Part shown: one piece after another, positions 38,562 to 48,431 of the stretch | How positions within the stretch are numbered: position 1 is the first letter of the stretch | Layout of the letters: the number at the start of each line of letters is the position of its first letter | The notes under the pieces: model-generated | Databases searched by the model: none | What the model was told of the DNA's origin: nothing | Seen by the model: the letters and a program-made list of their open reading frames with translations, nothing else | DNA from: Paracoccaceae bacterium | GTDB lineage: Bacteria; Pseudomonadota; Alphaproteobacteria; Rhodobacterales; Rhodobacteraceae | Assembly: GCA_902543185.1 (NCBI GenBank) | Contig: CACBXB010000001.1 | Span: 168,501 to 232,500 of the forward strand | DNA: 64,000 nucleotides | Direction: 5' to 3' | Made by a program: the position numbers and the translations under genes

Positions 38562-38782
38562 GTTTTCTCCAATTATTTAACTTGCATAAACCCGTTTTTA
38601 TGGCCTTGCCTGATATTAAAACTCGAACTAGGAGTTAGGTTAGTATTTCAGGCTACTCGTAAGCGATGTAAGGGCCTCGCATAGTAGTGTCAACGCTAGC
38701 GAAAAAAACATCGTTAATTTATAGGTAAATTTATGACAAAATTAATGCTTAAAAATCCAAAATCTTGTTGTTGGAGTGATAA

Positions 38783-40015
38783 ATGGCCAAAATAGAAAAG
38801 GTTTCACCGCTAGCGCCTGCTAGTTTTCCAGATATTCCTGCAATAAAGGGAGTAAAATTTTTAACAGCGTCAGCTGGGCTCAAATATCAGGGTCGAAGCG
38901 ATGTAATGTTGGCAATTCTAGATCCTGGGACAGAAATTGCCGGTGTTTTTACATCTTCTTCTACTAGATCTTCTGCGGTTATCGATTGTGAAGAAAAAAT
39001 CCATCTGAAACATAGCTCGTCGGGAGCAGCTATAGTTGTAAATTCAGGTAATGCCAATGCATTTACGGGTTCTCGAGGAAAGGTTTCTGTAGAAGCAATT
39101 ACGTCAACAGTTGCAGAAGTTTTAAACATACCTCGGTCCAGAGTATTTTCTTCCTCAACTGGCGTAATTGGTGAGGAATTACCTCACAGTTTAATCATTG
39201 ATGCGTTAAGAAAAATGGTTGCTGACAAATCTACGCAAGATATTCTTGAAGCTGCAAAAGCAATTATGACTACAGACACATATCCCAAAGGTTCTGTTAG
39301 AAAGGTTTTAACTGATCAAGGTGAAATCACTATTGTAGGGATAGCCAAAGGTTCAGGGATGATTGCTCCAAACATGGCCACAATGTTAGTATACCTATTT
39401 ACAGACGCATCTGTAAAAAAAGACGCGTTGCAGTCTTATTTATCCAAAATTAATGAAAGAACTTTCAATTCAATTTCTGTTGATGGTGACACATCAACGT
39501 CTGATACTGTTTTGATTGCCGCTACCGGAAAATCAGGCATAAGAATAGAAAAGAATGACAAAAATTTCTCGCAAGGTTTGGTTTCCCTTATGACTGATCT
39601 TGCACATCAAGTAGTTAAGGATGGAGAAGGAGCATCAAAGTTTGTTGAAATAAATATTTTTAATGCAAGAAATAATACTGACGCAAAAGCTCATGCAAAG
39701 TCTATCGCTAACTCTCCTTTGGTTAAAACTGCCATAGCTGGAGAAGATCCCAACTGGGGAAGAATTGTTATGGCAATCGGTAAATCCGGTGCCCAGGCAG
39801 AAAGAGATAAAATAAAAATATTTTTTGGTGACATACTCGTAGCAGAAGACGGCTGGGTAGCCCCTAATTATTCAGAGGAACTTGGTGCACAATATATGAA
39901 AAACACTACAATAAAAATTTCCGTAGATTTAGGTTTGGGAGTAGCAAATACTACTTTTTGGACCTGTGATTTTACGAATGATTATATTAGTATCAATGCG
40001 GACTACCGTTCATGA
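38783..40015 (+). CDS. argJ: Bifunctional glutamate N-acetyltransferase / amino-acid acetyltransferase
   Basis: ArgJ moves an acetyl group from N-acetylornithine to glutamate, and in bifunctional forms also uses acetyl-CoA, in arginine synthesis. The 410 aa precursor cleaves itself before Thr200 in NMATMLVY, giving alpha and beta chains; this Thr becomes the nucleophile. Other family segments are NSGNANAFTG at 87-96 and GEDPNWGRI. mutT follows with a 4-base overlap (ATGA). Confidence 0.96.
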   Translation: MAKIEKVSPLAPASFPDIPAIKGVKFLTASAGLKYQGRSDVMLAILDPGTEIAGVFTSSSTRSSAVIDCEEKIHLKHSSSGAAIVVNSGNANAFTGSRGKVSVEAITSTVAEVLNIPRSRVFSSSTGVIGEELPHSLIIDALRKMVADKSTQDILEAAKAIMTTDTYPKGSVRKVLTDQGEITIVGIAKGSGMIAPNMATMLVYLFTDASVKKDALQSYLSKINERTFNSISVDGDTSTSDTVLIAATGKSGIRIEKNDKNFSQGLVSLMTDLAHQVVKDGEGASKFVEINIFNARNNTDAKAHAKSIANSPLVKTAIAGEDPNWGRIVMAIGKSGAQAERDKIKIFFGDILVAEDGWVAPNYSEELGAQYMKNTTIKISVDLGLGVANTTFWTCDFTNDYISINADYRS

Positions 40016-40410
40016 AAACAGTCTTAGTTTCAGCGGTGGCTTTGGTAGACAAAGATGGTAGGATCCTAATAGCAAAGCGCCCTGATGGGAAGTCGATGGC
40101 TGGTTTGTGGGAGTTTCCGGGCGGCAAAGTTGAGCCTGGAGAAACACCAGAACAAGCTTTGGTGCGAGAACTATCGGAAGAATTGGGTATTAAGACTTGG
40201 AATAGTTGCCTGGCTCCATTGACATTCGCAAGCCACGCATATGAAAAATTTCACTTACTAATGCCATTATTTGTTTGCCGAACGTGGGAGGGAGTTGTGC
40301 TCTCAAAAGAAAACCAGGAATTGAAATGGGTTTATTCCAAAGAACTCAAAAACTATACTATGCCTCCGGCTGATATTCCTTTGATACCCATTCTACGGGA
40401 CTGGATATGA
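40012..40410 (+). CDS. mutT: 8-oxo-dGTP diphosphatase (Nudix)
   Basis: MutT removes 8-oxo-dGTP from the nucleotide pool and prevents A:T to C:G transversions. The 132 aa protein has the full Nudix box between residues 38 and 60 (GKVEPGE ... RELSEELGI) with all catalytic glutamates, and GLWEFPGG before it. It is translationally coupled to argJ and convergent with infB. Confidence 0.93.
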   Translation: MKTVLVSAVALVDKDGRILIAKRPDGKSMAGLWEFPGGKVEPGETPEQALVRELSEELGIKTWNSCLAPLTFASHAYEKFHLLMPLFVCRTWEGVVLSKENQELKWVYSKELKNYTMPPADIPLIPILRDWI

Positions 40411-40436
40411 TTTTCGAGTTTATTAAGAATTGAATG

Positions 40437-42935
40437 TTAATTTAGCTTACGAGCAATTTCTTCTCGCTCAAATATTTCTATTACATCATCAGGACGAATA
40501 TCTTCATAATTTTCAAAAGCCATACCACATTCTTGTCCTGACTGGACCTCGGGTACTTCGTCTTTAAACCTTTTCAGAGTTTTTAGAGTACCTTCATGAA
40601 TTACAATATCGTCACGAAGCAAACGGACGCCAGCACTTCTTCTGGCAACTCCTTCTGTAACTAAGCACCCAGCAACTTTTCCAACACCCGATACCTTGAA
40701 AACTTCTTTGATTTTGGAATAACCAATAAAATTTTCTCGAATTTCTGCTGATAGGAGGCCAGAAGCTGCTGCCTTAACATCATCAACCAAATCGTAAATT
40801 ATAGAGTAATATCGGAGCTCAACACCCTTTTGATTGGCGGAATTTCTCGCAGAAGCGTTGGCTCTGACATTAAACCCCATAACAGGTGCGCCTGATGCCT
40901 CAGCCAAGCCGACATCTGAGTCCGTTATTGCTCCCACTCCATAATGTAAAACCCGCACTCTCACTTCCTCGTTACCAATTTTTTCCATTGCTTGAATAAT
41001 GGCTTCAGCTGAACCTTGAACATCAGCTTTAACAAGAATAGGCATTTCCGTGATGTTTTCATCCTCTTTTGCTTTGGCCATGAGTTGTTCAAGTGAAGTT
41101 CCGGAACCAGCTGCAGCCCGTTTTTCTTTGGCGGCGTTTTCGCGATATTCAGAAATCTCCCGAGCCTGCGCCTCTGTTTCGACTACATTTAATACATCCC
41201 CTGCTTCGGGTGTTCCATTCAACCCTAGGACTTCAACCGGCACTGACGGTCCAGCTTCTTTAACTCGTTCGTTTTTATCATTAATTAAAGCTCGGACTTT
41301 TCCCCATTGCTCTCCCACAACAAAAATATCGCCTTGTTTCAGTGTACCGTTTTGGACAAGAACAGTAGCAACAGGACCGCGCCCCACATCTAATTGGGCC
41401 TCAATAACGGCTCCATGAGCTGCCCGTTTATCATTTGCCTTCAGTTCCAAAATTTCTGCTTGTAAAGCGATTGCCTCTAATAACTCATCAAGACCCTTAC
41501 CAGTTATCGCAGACACTTCCACATCCTGCACTTCCCCAGACATAGCTTCTACGATTACCTCGTGCTGTAACAACTCGGTGCGAACATTGTCTGGGTTTGC
41601 TTCCGGCTTATCACATTTATTTATCGCAACTATCATCGGTACTTTAGCGGCCTTAGCGTGGTTTATTGCTTCAACTGTTTGTGGCATAACGCTGTCATCT
41701 GCTGCTACAACTAAAACTACAATATCAGTGACTTGGGCTCCTCTTGAGCGCATCGAGGTAAAGGCTGCGTGACCTGGTGTGTCTAAAAATGAAAGAGCCT
41801 TCCCATCTTTAGTTTTGACCTGATAAGCGCCGATATGCTGAGTAATACCCCCAGCTTCGCCGGAAACAACTTTTGCATTTCTTATTGAGTCCAAAAGAGA
41901 GGTTTTACCGTGATCAACATGCCCCATAATTGTTATTACAGGTGGCCTTGGCTTAAGATCTTCAGGCTTGTCTTCAATTTCAGTTATTGCATCTTCTACA
42001 TCAGAAGCAGAAACTCTAACAATTTTGTGCCCAAACTCCTCGATTATTAGTTCGGCAGTATCTGCATCTATGATTTGGTTTTGAGTAACCATCATCCCCA
42101 TATTCATCAATGTTTTTACAACTTCGGCAGATCTCTCTGCCATTCTGTTAGCAAGCTCGGAAACAATAATTGCTTCAGGAACCTGTACGTCTCTGACAAT
42201 TTTTTCTCTTTCCTGAGGTTGGCCCATTGCTTTTTGTCTGGCTCGTTCTTGCTTACGCTTCATCGCAGCCATAGATTTTTGGTGACTTCGCTCTCCACCG
42301 TCTAAAGCTTGGCTCAGTGTTAGCTTTCCAGAACGCCTACCTGCATCACCACGAGCACGTCCAGAAGACCTTTCATCTCCGTCGCGATCTTTTTTTCTAA
42401 AATTAGGAGATGACGGCCGCGCAGTTTTTTGGTCGCTGAACTCTCTTCGTTGTGGAGTATCTGTTTTAATCGCAGCTTTTGCTTCCAGAGCGGCCTTTTT
42501 AGCTTGTTCCTCTGCTTGTTTTTTAGCAGCTTCAGCCTGAGCCTCTTTTTCAGTCTCAATTTTTTCAGCTTTTTTTAATTCCCGTTGCTTGTGTTCTTGT
42601 TCAAGCCGCCGTTGCTCTCGCTCTTGTGCTCGTTCTTTCGCGCTGGCCTCACGTTGAGCAACTTCGTCTGCTTCTCGCGCTTTAGCGGCTTGAAGCGCTT
42701 TTAAACGGCGCTCCATTTCTGTATCTGTGATACCAGAGGGAAGAGTCTTTCCGCCATCTTTGCTCGATGATTGACTACTAGTTTTCGATGCTCCAGCTTT
42801 TGGAACAACTACTCTTTTTCGCTTCGTCTCCACGACAACATTTTTTGAGCGCCCATGACTAAAGCTCTGCTTTACGTTACTAGCCCGTGGCCCACTTCGG
42901 ACACCTAAGGTTTTTTTTCCATCATTATCGCTCAT
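40437..42935 (-). CDS. infB: Translation initiation factor IF-2
   Basis: IF-2 places fMet-tRNA on the 30S subunit and joins the 50S. The 832 aa protein has a long charged, Lys/Glu/Ala-rich N-terminal region (1-330, low complexity), the G domain with GHVDHGKTS from residue 338, DTPGHAAF and NKCDKPEA, and domains II-IV. It overlaps ylxR by 4 bases and closes the rimP-nusA-ylxR-infB operon. No rbfA follows, since mutT converges 26 bases downstream. Confidence 0.98.
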   Translation of the reverse strand: MSDNDGKKTLGVRSGPRASNVKQSFSHGRSKNVVVETKRKRVVVPKAGASKTSSQSSSKDGGKTLPSGITDTEMERRLKALQAAKAREADEVAQREASAKERAQEREQRRLEQEHKQRELKKAEKIETEKEAQAEAAKKQAEEQAKKAALEAKAAIKTDTPQRREFSDQKTARPSSPNFRKKDRDGDERSSGRARGDAGRRSGKLTLSQALDGGERSHQKSMAAMKRKQERARQKAMGQPQEREKIVRDVQVPEAIIVSELANRMAERSAEVVKTLMNMGMMVTQNQIIDADTAELIIEEFGHKIVRVSASDVEDAITEIEDKPEDLKPRPPVITIMGHVDHGKTSLLDSIRNAKVVSGEAGGITQHIGAYQVKTKDGKALSFLDTPGHAAFTSMRSRGAQVTDIVVLVVAADDSVMPQTVEAINHAKAAKVPMIVAINKCDKPEANPDNVRTELLQHEVIVEAMSGEVQDVEVSAITGKGLDELLEAIALQAEILELKANDKRAAHGAVIEAQLDVGRGPVATVLVQNGTLKQGDIFVVGEQWGKVRALINDKNERVKEAGPSVPVEVLGLNGTPEAGDVLNVVETEAQAREISEYRENAAKEKRAAAGSGTSLEQLMAKAKEDENITEMPILVKADVQGSAEAIIQAMEKIGNEEVRVRVLHYGVGAITDSDVGLAEASGAPVMGFNVRANASARNSANQKGVELRYYSIIYDLVDDVKAAASGLLSAEIRENFIGYSKIKEVFKVSGVGKVAGCLVTEGVARRSAGVRLLRDDIVIHEGTLKTLKRFKDEVPEVQSGQECGMAFENYEDIRPDDVIEIFEREEIARKLN

Positions 42936-43555
42936 TTAGACGTTTCATCCTTTCGAAAAGAATTTTGATCTTTTATGATGCGCAATCCTTTAAGGCGCTT
43001 AGCATCTTCTACTATACGTTTAGTTAAACCACCAGATGCTAGTGCGCAGTGGGTAATATTTTCTCGCCCAAACGCTTTTCCAAGCTCTTTTGAGCTTAGC
43101 CAACCTATGAATTTTCCACCATCAGGCGTTCTTAACCTTGATTTTTCCCTTGTAGAGCCATCGCTAGATTGAATTAAAACTTCTGCAATATCTTTTTTTA
43201 ACCAATCTTTTACTTTTTCATATCCACAAATGCATTGACCAGATTTTCGAGATAAACCAATAAGCTTAATGATACGGTTTGCTATCAAATTTTCTACCTG
43301 TTCAACTAAATTTTCTAAACATTCTGCACTTTGTTTTGCAGCCTGAGAAAATAGCTGACCTTTTTCTGCTTTTACAATCGCAGAACGATCAGCTTTGACC
43401 CAAATACCTCTACCCGGCAATTTATTTTCAGGGTCAGGATATATTACGCTGTTCGGCCCCAAAACAAAGCGCACCAATTCACTCTTTGATAATACCTGCC
43501 CTGTGGCAATGCATCTTCGTTCTGATGGTTTAAATTTATCTGCAGAAGAAATCAT
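42932..43555 (-). CDS. YlxR/L7Ae-type RNA-binding protein
   Basis: A 207 aa two-domain protein of the nusA-infB operon. The N-terminal DUF448 (YlxR) domain has RRCIATGQ (14-21) and [10 protein letters not shown], and the C-terminal half, from about residue 95 ([18 protein letters not shown]), resembles the L7Ae/YlxQ RNA-binding fold. Fusion of both is usual in Alphaproteobacteria. Probably binds rRNA or tRNA during initiation. The gene starts 8 bases after nusA. Confidence 0.9.
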   Translation of the reverse strand: MISSADKFKPSERRCIATGQVLSKSELVRFVLGPNSVIYPDPENKLPGRGIWVKADRSAIVKAEKGQLFSQAAKQSAECLENLVEQVENLIANRIIKLIGLSRKSGQCICGYEKVKDWLKKDIAEVLIQSSDGSTREKSRLRTPDGGKFIGWLSSKELGKAFGRENITHCALASGGLTKRIVEDAKRLKGLRIIKDQNSFRKDETSK

Positions 43556-43563
43556 ATAATAGG

Positions 43564-45156
43564 TTACTCTTCAATTTCCTCATTGCTAGGAGCAAGGTCG
43601 TCTGGATTAACCCATCCCAACATAACACGAGCTGTCATCACTAGATCTTGCGCTTCTTCCAAGCTTACATCAAACTTTTCAAGTATTCCGTCGTCTTTTA
43701 CTCTTTCTCCATCAACAGTAGTCCAGCCTCCGGCCAACTCCCAGTCCGCACAGGTGGCGAACTCGTCAAGAGTTTTTACTCCATCTGCCGCTAATGCTTC
43801 TAGCATTTGGGGTGATAATCCTTCAAAATTTATAAGACTTTCTTCAACTCCAAGCTCTTTAGCGCGCTCTAGAGCCTTATTTGCTTGTTCTTCAAGAAAT
43901 TCTCGCGCACGCGTTTGAAGCTCCTGAGCAGTTTCTTCGTCAACACCATCAATAACGAGTAATTCATCTATTTCTACATACGCGACTTCTTCCAAATTAG
44001 CGAAGCCTTCAGAAACTAATAACTGGGCAAAAAACTCATCCACATCCAAGGTTTCGATAAACAATTGGGTGCGCTCTTCAAATTCCTTCTGCCTTCGAGC
44101 GCTTTCTTCTGCTTCAGTCATTATATCAATATCTAGATTTGTTAGTTGACTTGCTAAGCGAACGTTTTGTCCTCGACGGCCTATTGCTAAAGAAAGCTGC
44201 TCTTCTGGAACGACAACCTCTATTTTACCTGCTTCTTCATCCAGAACAACTTTAATTACTTCGGCAGGCTGTAGAGCATTTACTAAAAAGGTTGGTTGAT
44301 CTTCATTCCATGGAATAATATCAATTTTTTCTCCCTGCAGTTCGTTGACTACGGCTTGAACTCTGCTACCTCGCATCCCAACACAAGCTCCGACAGGGTC
44401 AATTGTGGTATCAGTTGTGAAAACCGCTATCTTTGCACGTGATCCAGGATCGCGAGCTACTGACTTAATTTCAATTATACCTTCATAAATTTCTGGAACC
44501 TCCATTTTAAACAATTCAGCCATGAACATAGGGTCTGTTCTAGACAAAAATATTTGAGGTCCTCTTATTTCTCTTCTTACATCTTTAATATAGCAGCGAA
44601 TTCTATCATTTGGACGATAGCTTTCTCGTCCAATTTTTTCAGTACGTCTTAGTATGGCTTCACCGCGCCCCACATCGACAACTACGTTTCCATATTCTTC
44701 GCGCTTAACAACGCCATTAATTATGGTTCCAGCTCGATCTTGAAATTCTTCATATTGCCGATCGCGTTCTGCCTCACGAACCTTTTGTAAAATAACTTGT
44801 TTGGCGGATTGAGCAGCAATTCTTCCCATATCGACGGGGGGAATTTCTTCAATATATTGCTGTCCCACCTCTGGACTTTCCATATATTGCTTTGCCTGTT
44901 CAACAGTCATTTCCGCCTGATAATTTTCTACTTCCTCTTCAGTGACCACTGTACGAACACGGGTAAATGTTGCACGGCCTGTTTTTCTATCAATCGACAC
45001 ACGTATGTCCATTTCTGACCCATATCTAGACTTAGCCGCACGAGCGAGACTTTCTTCCATCGCTTCTACCACTAAGCTTGGATCGATCATTTTTTCTCGA
45101 GCAACAGCTTCCGCTGTCTGTAAAAGCTCAAGCTGATTTGCAGAAGTAATGGCCAT
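43564..45156 (-). CDS. nusA: Transcription termination/antitermination protein NusA
   Basis: NusA binds RNA polymerase and modulates pausing, intrinsic termination and rRNA antitermination. The 530 aa protein has the N-terminal polymerase-binding domain (1-125), an S1 domain, two KH domains (SRVQAVVNELQGEKIDI, LAIGRRGQNVRLA), and a C-terminal acidic-repeat half with two helix-hairpin-helix-like units. It overlaps rimP by one base (TAATG). NusA itself may act on the terminator in the operon leader. Confidence 0.97.
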   Translation of the reverse strand: MAITSANQLELLQTAEAVAREKMIDPSLVVEAMEESLARAAKSRYGSEMDIRVSIDRKTGRATFTRVRTVVTEEEVENYQAEMTVEQAKQYMESPEVGQQYIEEIPPVDMGRIAAQSAKQVILQKVREAERDRQYEEFQDRAGTIINGVVKREEYGNVVVDVGRGEAILRRTEKIGRESYRPNDRIRCYIKDVRREIRGPQIFLSRTDPMFMAELFKMEVPEIYEGIIEIKSVARDPGSRAKIAVFTTDTTIDPVGACVGMRGSRVQAVVNELQGEKIDIIPWNEDQPTFLVNALQPAEVIKVVLDEEAGKIEVVVPEEQLSLAIGRRGQNVRLASQLTNLDIDIMTEAEESARRQKEFEERTQLFIETLDVDEFFAQLLVSEGFANLEEVAYVEIDELLVIDGVDEETAQELQTRAREFLEEQANKALERAKELGVEESLINFEGLSPQMLEALAADGVKTLDEFATCADWELAGGWTTVDGERVKDDGILEKFDVSLEEAQDLVMTARVMLGWVNPDDLAPSNEEIEE

Positions 45157-45731
45157 TATTCAATCTCCTCTAAACGTTCGGTTTCAATTGCATCAAATTT
45201 TTTGTCATCAAAATTTTGATTTATTTTTCTTTTTTTAAGCATTTCTTTGATTAAATCATCAGTTAACACAAGCTTAGCGTCAGCAAGCCAGTCAAATTCT
45301 AGTCCAATAGTGCCTTCTTCTAAATTAATTAAAATTTCTGAACCATTTACCCCGGCCAATATTCCTCTGAACTTTTTACGACCGTCAATTAGGTCAACTG
45401 TTTCTATTTTAGCTTCGTAGCCTTCAAATTCTTCAAAATCTTTAAGTCTGGTGAGTGGGCGGTCAATACCAGGACTTGACACCTCAAGATGATATGCATC
45501 TATAATTGGGTCTTCTACATCAAGCACGGCACTGATAGCTGTAGATATTTCCGCACATTCGTCAACATTGATATATCCCGTTGGCCGTGCAGCCATTATT
45601 TGCAGCGTTATCTCTTTGCTACTCATTAATCTTAAACGAACTAATTCAAACCCCATATCAGATATGACAGGATTGATTATTTCCAATAGTTTCTTTTCAA
45701 TAGCTGACTTAGCAATTAAATCGTTTATCAT
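45156..45731 (-). CDS. rimP: Ribosome maturation factor RimP
   Basis: RimP binds the 30S subunit during its maturation. The 191 aa protein has the alpha/beta N-terminal domain ([34 protein letters not shown]) and the SH3-like C-terminal domain. I use the ATG at 45731 with TGGGA upstream; a TTG three codons earlier is in frame but lies in the Shine-Dalgarno region. First gene of the rimP-nusA-ylxR-infB operon, directly behind a likely attenuator. Confidence 0.95.
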   Translation of the reverse strand: MINDLIAKSAIEKKLLEIINPVISDMGFELVRLRLMSSKEITLQIMAARPTGYINVDECAEISTAISAVLDVEDPIIDAYHLEVSSPGIDRPLTRLKDFEEFEGYEAKIETVDLIDGRKKFRGILAGVNGSEILINLEEGTIGLEFDWLADAKLVLTDDLIKEMLKKRKINQNFDDKKFDAIETERLEEIE

Positions 45732-45744
45732 TTTTCCCAAACAT

Positions 45745-45767
45745 AAAAAAAACGGGCCCGCGGCCCG
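45745..45767 (-). terminator. Intrinsic terminator in the rimP operon leader (attenuator)
   Basis: A GC-only 6-bp hairpin CGGGCC/GGCCCG with a 3-nt loop, then eight T residues on the minus strand. It stops 14 bases before the rimP start and lies after the promoter at 45814-45842, so it sits inside the leader and would cut off the operon unless read through. An upstream imperfect hairpin (about 45779-45802) may be the competing structure. Confidence 0.75.
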
Positions 45768-45813
45768 CTACAATTTTCCGGTGGAGTGCGTAGTGCACAC
45801 CGCTGATATCGGC

Positions 45814-45842
45814 GATATATTTTGATTCAATACTTTTTGCAA
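45814..45842 (-). promoter_or_regulatory. Putative sigma-70 promoter of the rimP-nusA-ylxR-infB operon
   Basis: On the minus strand TTGCAA (45842-45837), a 17-base spacer and TATATC (45819-45814). Transcription would start near 45807, giving a leader of about 75 bases that contains both hairpins. Confidence 0.45.
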
Positions 45843-45895
45843 GTCACCATTTGAACATTCCCTTTTTTATGTAAAAAGAAATAGAAGTTTGATTA

Positions 45896-46135
45896 TTATT
45901 TTTCTTTTGCTGATCGAGAATAAAAGCCTTCCGGAAGCTCAATAGCTGCAACTAAGTCAGAAATCTGTGAGTTTGAGAATGTAATTTTATTTATACGGTC
46001 ACTGCTAGGATCATATTGCTCTAAGGTTGTGCACTCTTCAAAATTTGTAACTGTAATATCCTCTGTTAATTGCTTACTTCCCTCGTCGAGTATTGTAATC
46101 ACTGTACAGTCAAATTCGTGTTCTATAGTAAACAT
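45896..46135 (-). CDS. Small acidic protein of unknown function
   Basis: I do not recognise a family with certainty. The 79 aa frame begins with ATG preceded by AAAGAG, has no signal peptide or membrane segment, and is rich in acidic residues (EHEFDCTVITILDEG, TVTNFEECTTLEQYD). It seems a conserved orphan in Rhodobacterales, from memory only. It lies between the FAD oxidoreductase (62 bases upstream in its own direction) and the rimP leader. Confidence 0.62.
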   Translation of the reverse strand: MFTIEHEFDCTVITILDEGSKQLTEDITVTNFEECTTLEQYDPSSDRINKITFSNSQISDLVAAIELPEGFYSRSAKEK

Positions 46136-46197
46136 TGGTATCTCTTTAACTTTTCATTGTTTTAATTTTATATAAGCCGTGACTTTTTCAAGGTAAT

Positions 46198-47274
46198 TTA
46201 TGCAAAGCGATGGGGTGAAAATTTTTTACTTATACTGCTGGGAACTTGTGAGGTCTGATTAAATAAAATATCCTCAGCGATCTGACTGGCAGCAAGGCAT
46301 GTTTGGAACCCATATCCCCCCTGTCCAGCCAGCCAGAAGAAATTAGTTGCGTCTGCGTCTGGGCCAATAACCAAGGACTGATCAGGAGCAAAGCTTCTTA
46401 AACCAGCCCAATTTGAAGTCAGCTTTTTAACTTTTGTTTCGACCATCTTTTCAAAATTATAAATTCCTAAAGCAATATCTTCTTCATGTGCCCACGCATC
46501 ATGCGGTTCACAAGGGCTAGCGTCAGCTGGCGAAACTATCATGCTTCCGGCGTCTGGTTTGGCGTACCAAGTATCATCACTGCCGAATAATAATGGAAGA
46601 GAGCTCAAATTATGACTGGTATCTATTTCAACCCTTGCCATTGATCTTTTAAACGGTTGAATGTTTTTAGGCTTTAGATTTGCAAGTCGAGCAATATTGT
46701 CTGCCCAAGCACCACTAGAATTAATAATTATTTCTGATTGGATTTTTGAATTTAAGATCCATTTGTCATTGTTACTTTCAAGGCTGTTAATGCCAGAGTT
46801 AGTAAAAATCTGAACGCCATTACTAATACATTCTTTGCGTAATATTTGGATCAAAAGATCTGTATCAATATCGAAAACGTCATCACGCCAAGCCGCTTGT
46901 TTTAAAGATTTTATATTTATTATTGGAGCCTTTTCTTTGGCTTCATCTACCGAAATTGGACATAAACCTAGGCTTTTAGCATGACTCTTAAATTCTTCTA
47001 TTTCTCCATCTTTTTCTAAAGACATAAGTCCGCGTTTTTGCAAAATATGAGGATACTTAGATTGCAGTTCGTGAAAAGTGATCAGATTAAGTTCACAAAC
47101 ATCGCTATTTCCATAATCCGATATGAAAACAGCAGCTGAACGACTTGAAGAGTGATGAGCTAGAAAATCTTCTTGCTCCCAAAGACCTATTTTGGCGTGC
47201 TTAGAAAGTCTTGCCGCGACAGAAATACCTGCAATTCCGCCTCCGATCACAGCGATGTCAAATTTTTCTATCAA
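46198..47274 (-). CDS. FAD-dependent amine/amino-acid oxidoreductase (DadA-like)
   Basis: A 358 aa DAO-fold flavoprotein with the N-terminal dinucleotide loop VIGGGIAGISVAARL (9-23), RSAAVFIS, INSSGAWADNIA, and the C-terminal WLAGQGGYGFQT typical of the D-amino-acid dehydrogenase/glycine-oxidase group. It would oxidise an amine or D-amino acid; the substrate is unknown. The start is TTG with a weak ribosome-binding site; no better start is in frame. It is the last gene behind the BMP importer operon, separated by a terminator-like hairpin. Confidence 0.85.
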   Translation of the reverse strand: MIEKFDIAVIGGGIAGISVAARLSKHAKIGLWEQEDFLAHHSSSRSAAVFISDYGNSDVCELNLITFHELQSKYPHILQKRGLMSLEKDGEIEEFKSHAKSLGLCPISVDEAKEKAPIINIKSLKQAAWRDDVFDIDTDLLIQILRKECISNGVQIFTNSGINSLESNNDKWILNSKIQSEIIINSSGAWADNIARLANLKPKNIQPFKRSMARVEIDTSHNLSSLPLLFGSDDTWYAKPDAGSMIVSPADASPCEPHDAWAHEEDIALGIYNFEKMVETKVKKLTSNWAGLRSFAPDQSLVIGPDADATNFFWLAGQGGYGFQTCLAASQIAEDILFNQTSQVPSSISKKFSPHRFA

Positions 47275-47297
47275 TTTGGAATGCTCAAATTTTAAAT

Positions 47298-47325
47298 GAG
47301 AGCCCCGATGAAAAAAGGGGCTCTC
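47298..47325 (-). terminator. Hairpin after the BMP substrate-binding gene
   Basis: A perfect 9-bp stem GAGAGCCCC/GGGGCTCTC with a 10-nt A-rich loop lies between the BMP gene and the FAD oxidoreductase. On the minus strand it is followed by ATTTAAAATTTG, a broken U-run. It could terminate partly or protect the BMP mRNA end. Confidence 0.65.
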
Positions 47326-47336
47326 CTATTTGATAC

Positions 47337-48407
47337 TTATTCAGGTACTTTTCCAGTAATACCTTCTACATAAAACTTCATCCCAAGCAGAGTACCGTCG
47401 TCTGCTGTTTCACCAGCGGCTAACCAATCTGACCCATCTTGTTTTTTAATTGGACCTGTGAATGGGTGATAGGTTCCGTTAGCAATTGCGTCACGCATTG
47501 CAAGTGCTTCGGCCTTCACGTCTGCTGGAACAGCATCTGTGATTTCCCCTATAGAAACCATTCCCGGTCCGATACCATCCCAAGTAGCAGTGGATTCCCA
47601 AGTACCGTCCAAAACGGCTTGCGTTCTTGCAATATAGTAGGGTGCCCAATCATCGATAATTGAGGACACTCTTGGAAATGGTTTAAAGGCAGCCATATCT
47701 GATGCCTGACCAAAAGAAATTACATTTCCGGCTTCTTGTGCGGCAGCTTGGGGTGCAGTGGAGTCAGTATGTTGCAGAATAACATCTGCGCCCTGATCAA
47801 TTAAAGCCTTTGCGGCGTCCGCTTCTTTTGCTGGATCAAACCAAGTGTAGATCCAAATTATATTGAATTCGACATCAGGATTTACTTTTTTAGCATGAAT
47901 GTAAGCAGAGTTTATACCACGAACAACCTCGGGAATTGGATAGGAGCCAATGTAGCCAATTTTATTTGTTTTAGTCATTTTCCCAGCAATGTGGCCTTGA
48001 ATTGCACGTCCTTCATAAAAACGGCCTGAATACGTTGAAACATTGTCAGCTAGTTTGAATCCAGTCGCATGTTCAAATTTTACGTTTGGAAATTTTTTTG
48101 CAGCACTAAGCGTCGGATCCATATATCCAAATGAAGTTGTGAATATAAGATCAGCGCCTTGCATAGCCATTGTGTTTATGACACGTTCAGCATCTGCTCC
48201 GTAGGCAACACTTTCTTGATAAATTGTTTCAACTCGGTCACCGAAATGTTCTTCTACTGCTAGTCGGCCTTCGTTATGTTCGTATGTCCAACCGTAGTCC
48301 CCGACTGGACCGACATATACAAAACCAACCTTGACATCTGCAGCAAAGGCTACAGTGCCGAAACCAAAGGCGAGCAGCACGCCTGAAAGTACGGATTTAA
48401 ATTTCAT
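47337..48407 (-). CDS. BMP-family ABC transporter substrate-binding protein
   Basis: A periplasmic binding protein (356 aa) of the BMP/PnrA family. The signal peptide (1-22, ending TVAFA) has no lipobox cysteine, so it is soluble rather than a lipoprotein. DVKVGFVYVGPVGDYGWTYEHNEG follows. The family mostly binds purine nucleosides, so nucleoside import is the best guess, unproven. A strong CAGGAGAT precedes the start. It is the fourth gene of the importer operon. Confidence 0.92.
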   Translation of the reverse strand: MKFKSVLSGVLLAFGFGTVAFAADVKVGFVYVGPVGDYGWTYEHNEGRLAVEEHFGDRVETIYQESVAYGADAERVINTMAMQGADLIFTTSFGYMDPTLSAAKKFPNVKFEHATGFKLADNVSTYSGRFYEGRAIQGHIAGKMTKTNKIGYIGSYPIPEVVRGINSAYIHAKKVNPDVEFNIIWIYTWFDPAKEADAAKALIDQGADVILQHTDSTAPQAAAQEAGNVISFGQASDMAAFKPFPRVSSIIDDWAPYYIARTQAVLDGTWESTATWDGIGPGMVSIGEITDAVPADVKAEALAMRDAIANGTYHPFTGPIKKQDGSDWLAAGETADDGTLLGMKFYVEGITGKVPE

Positions 48408-48431
48408 GATATCTCCTGTTAATGTTTTCCC

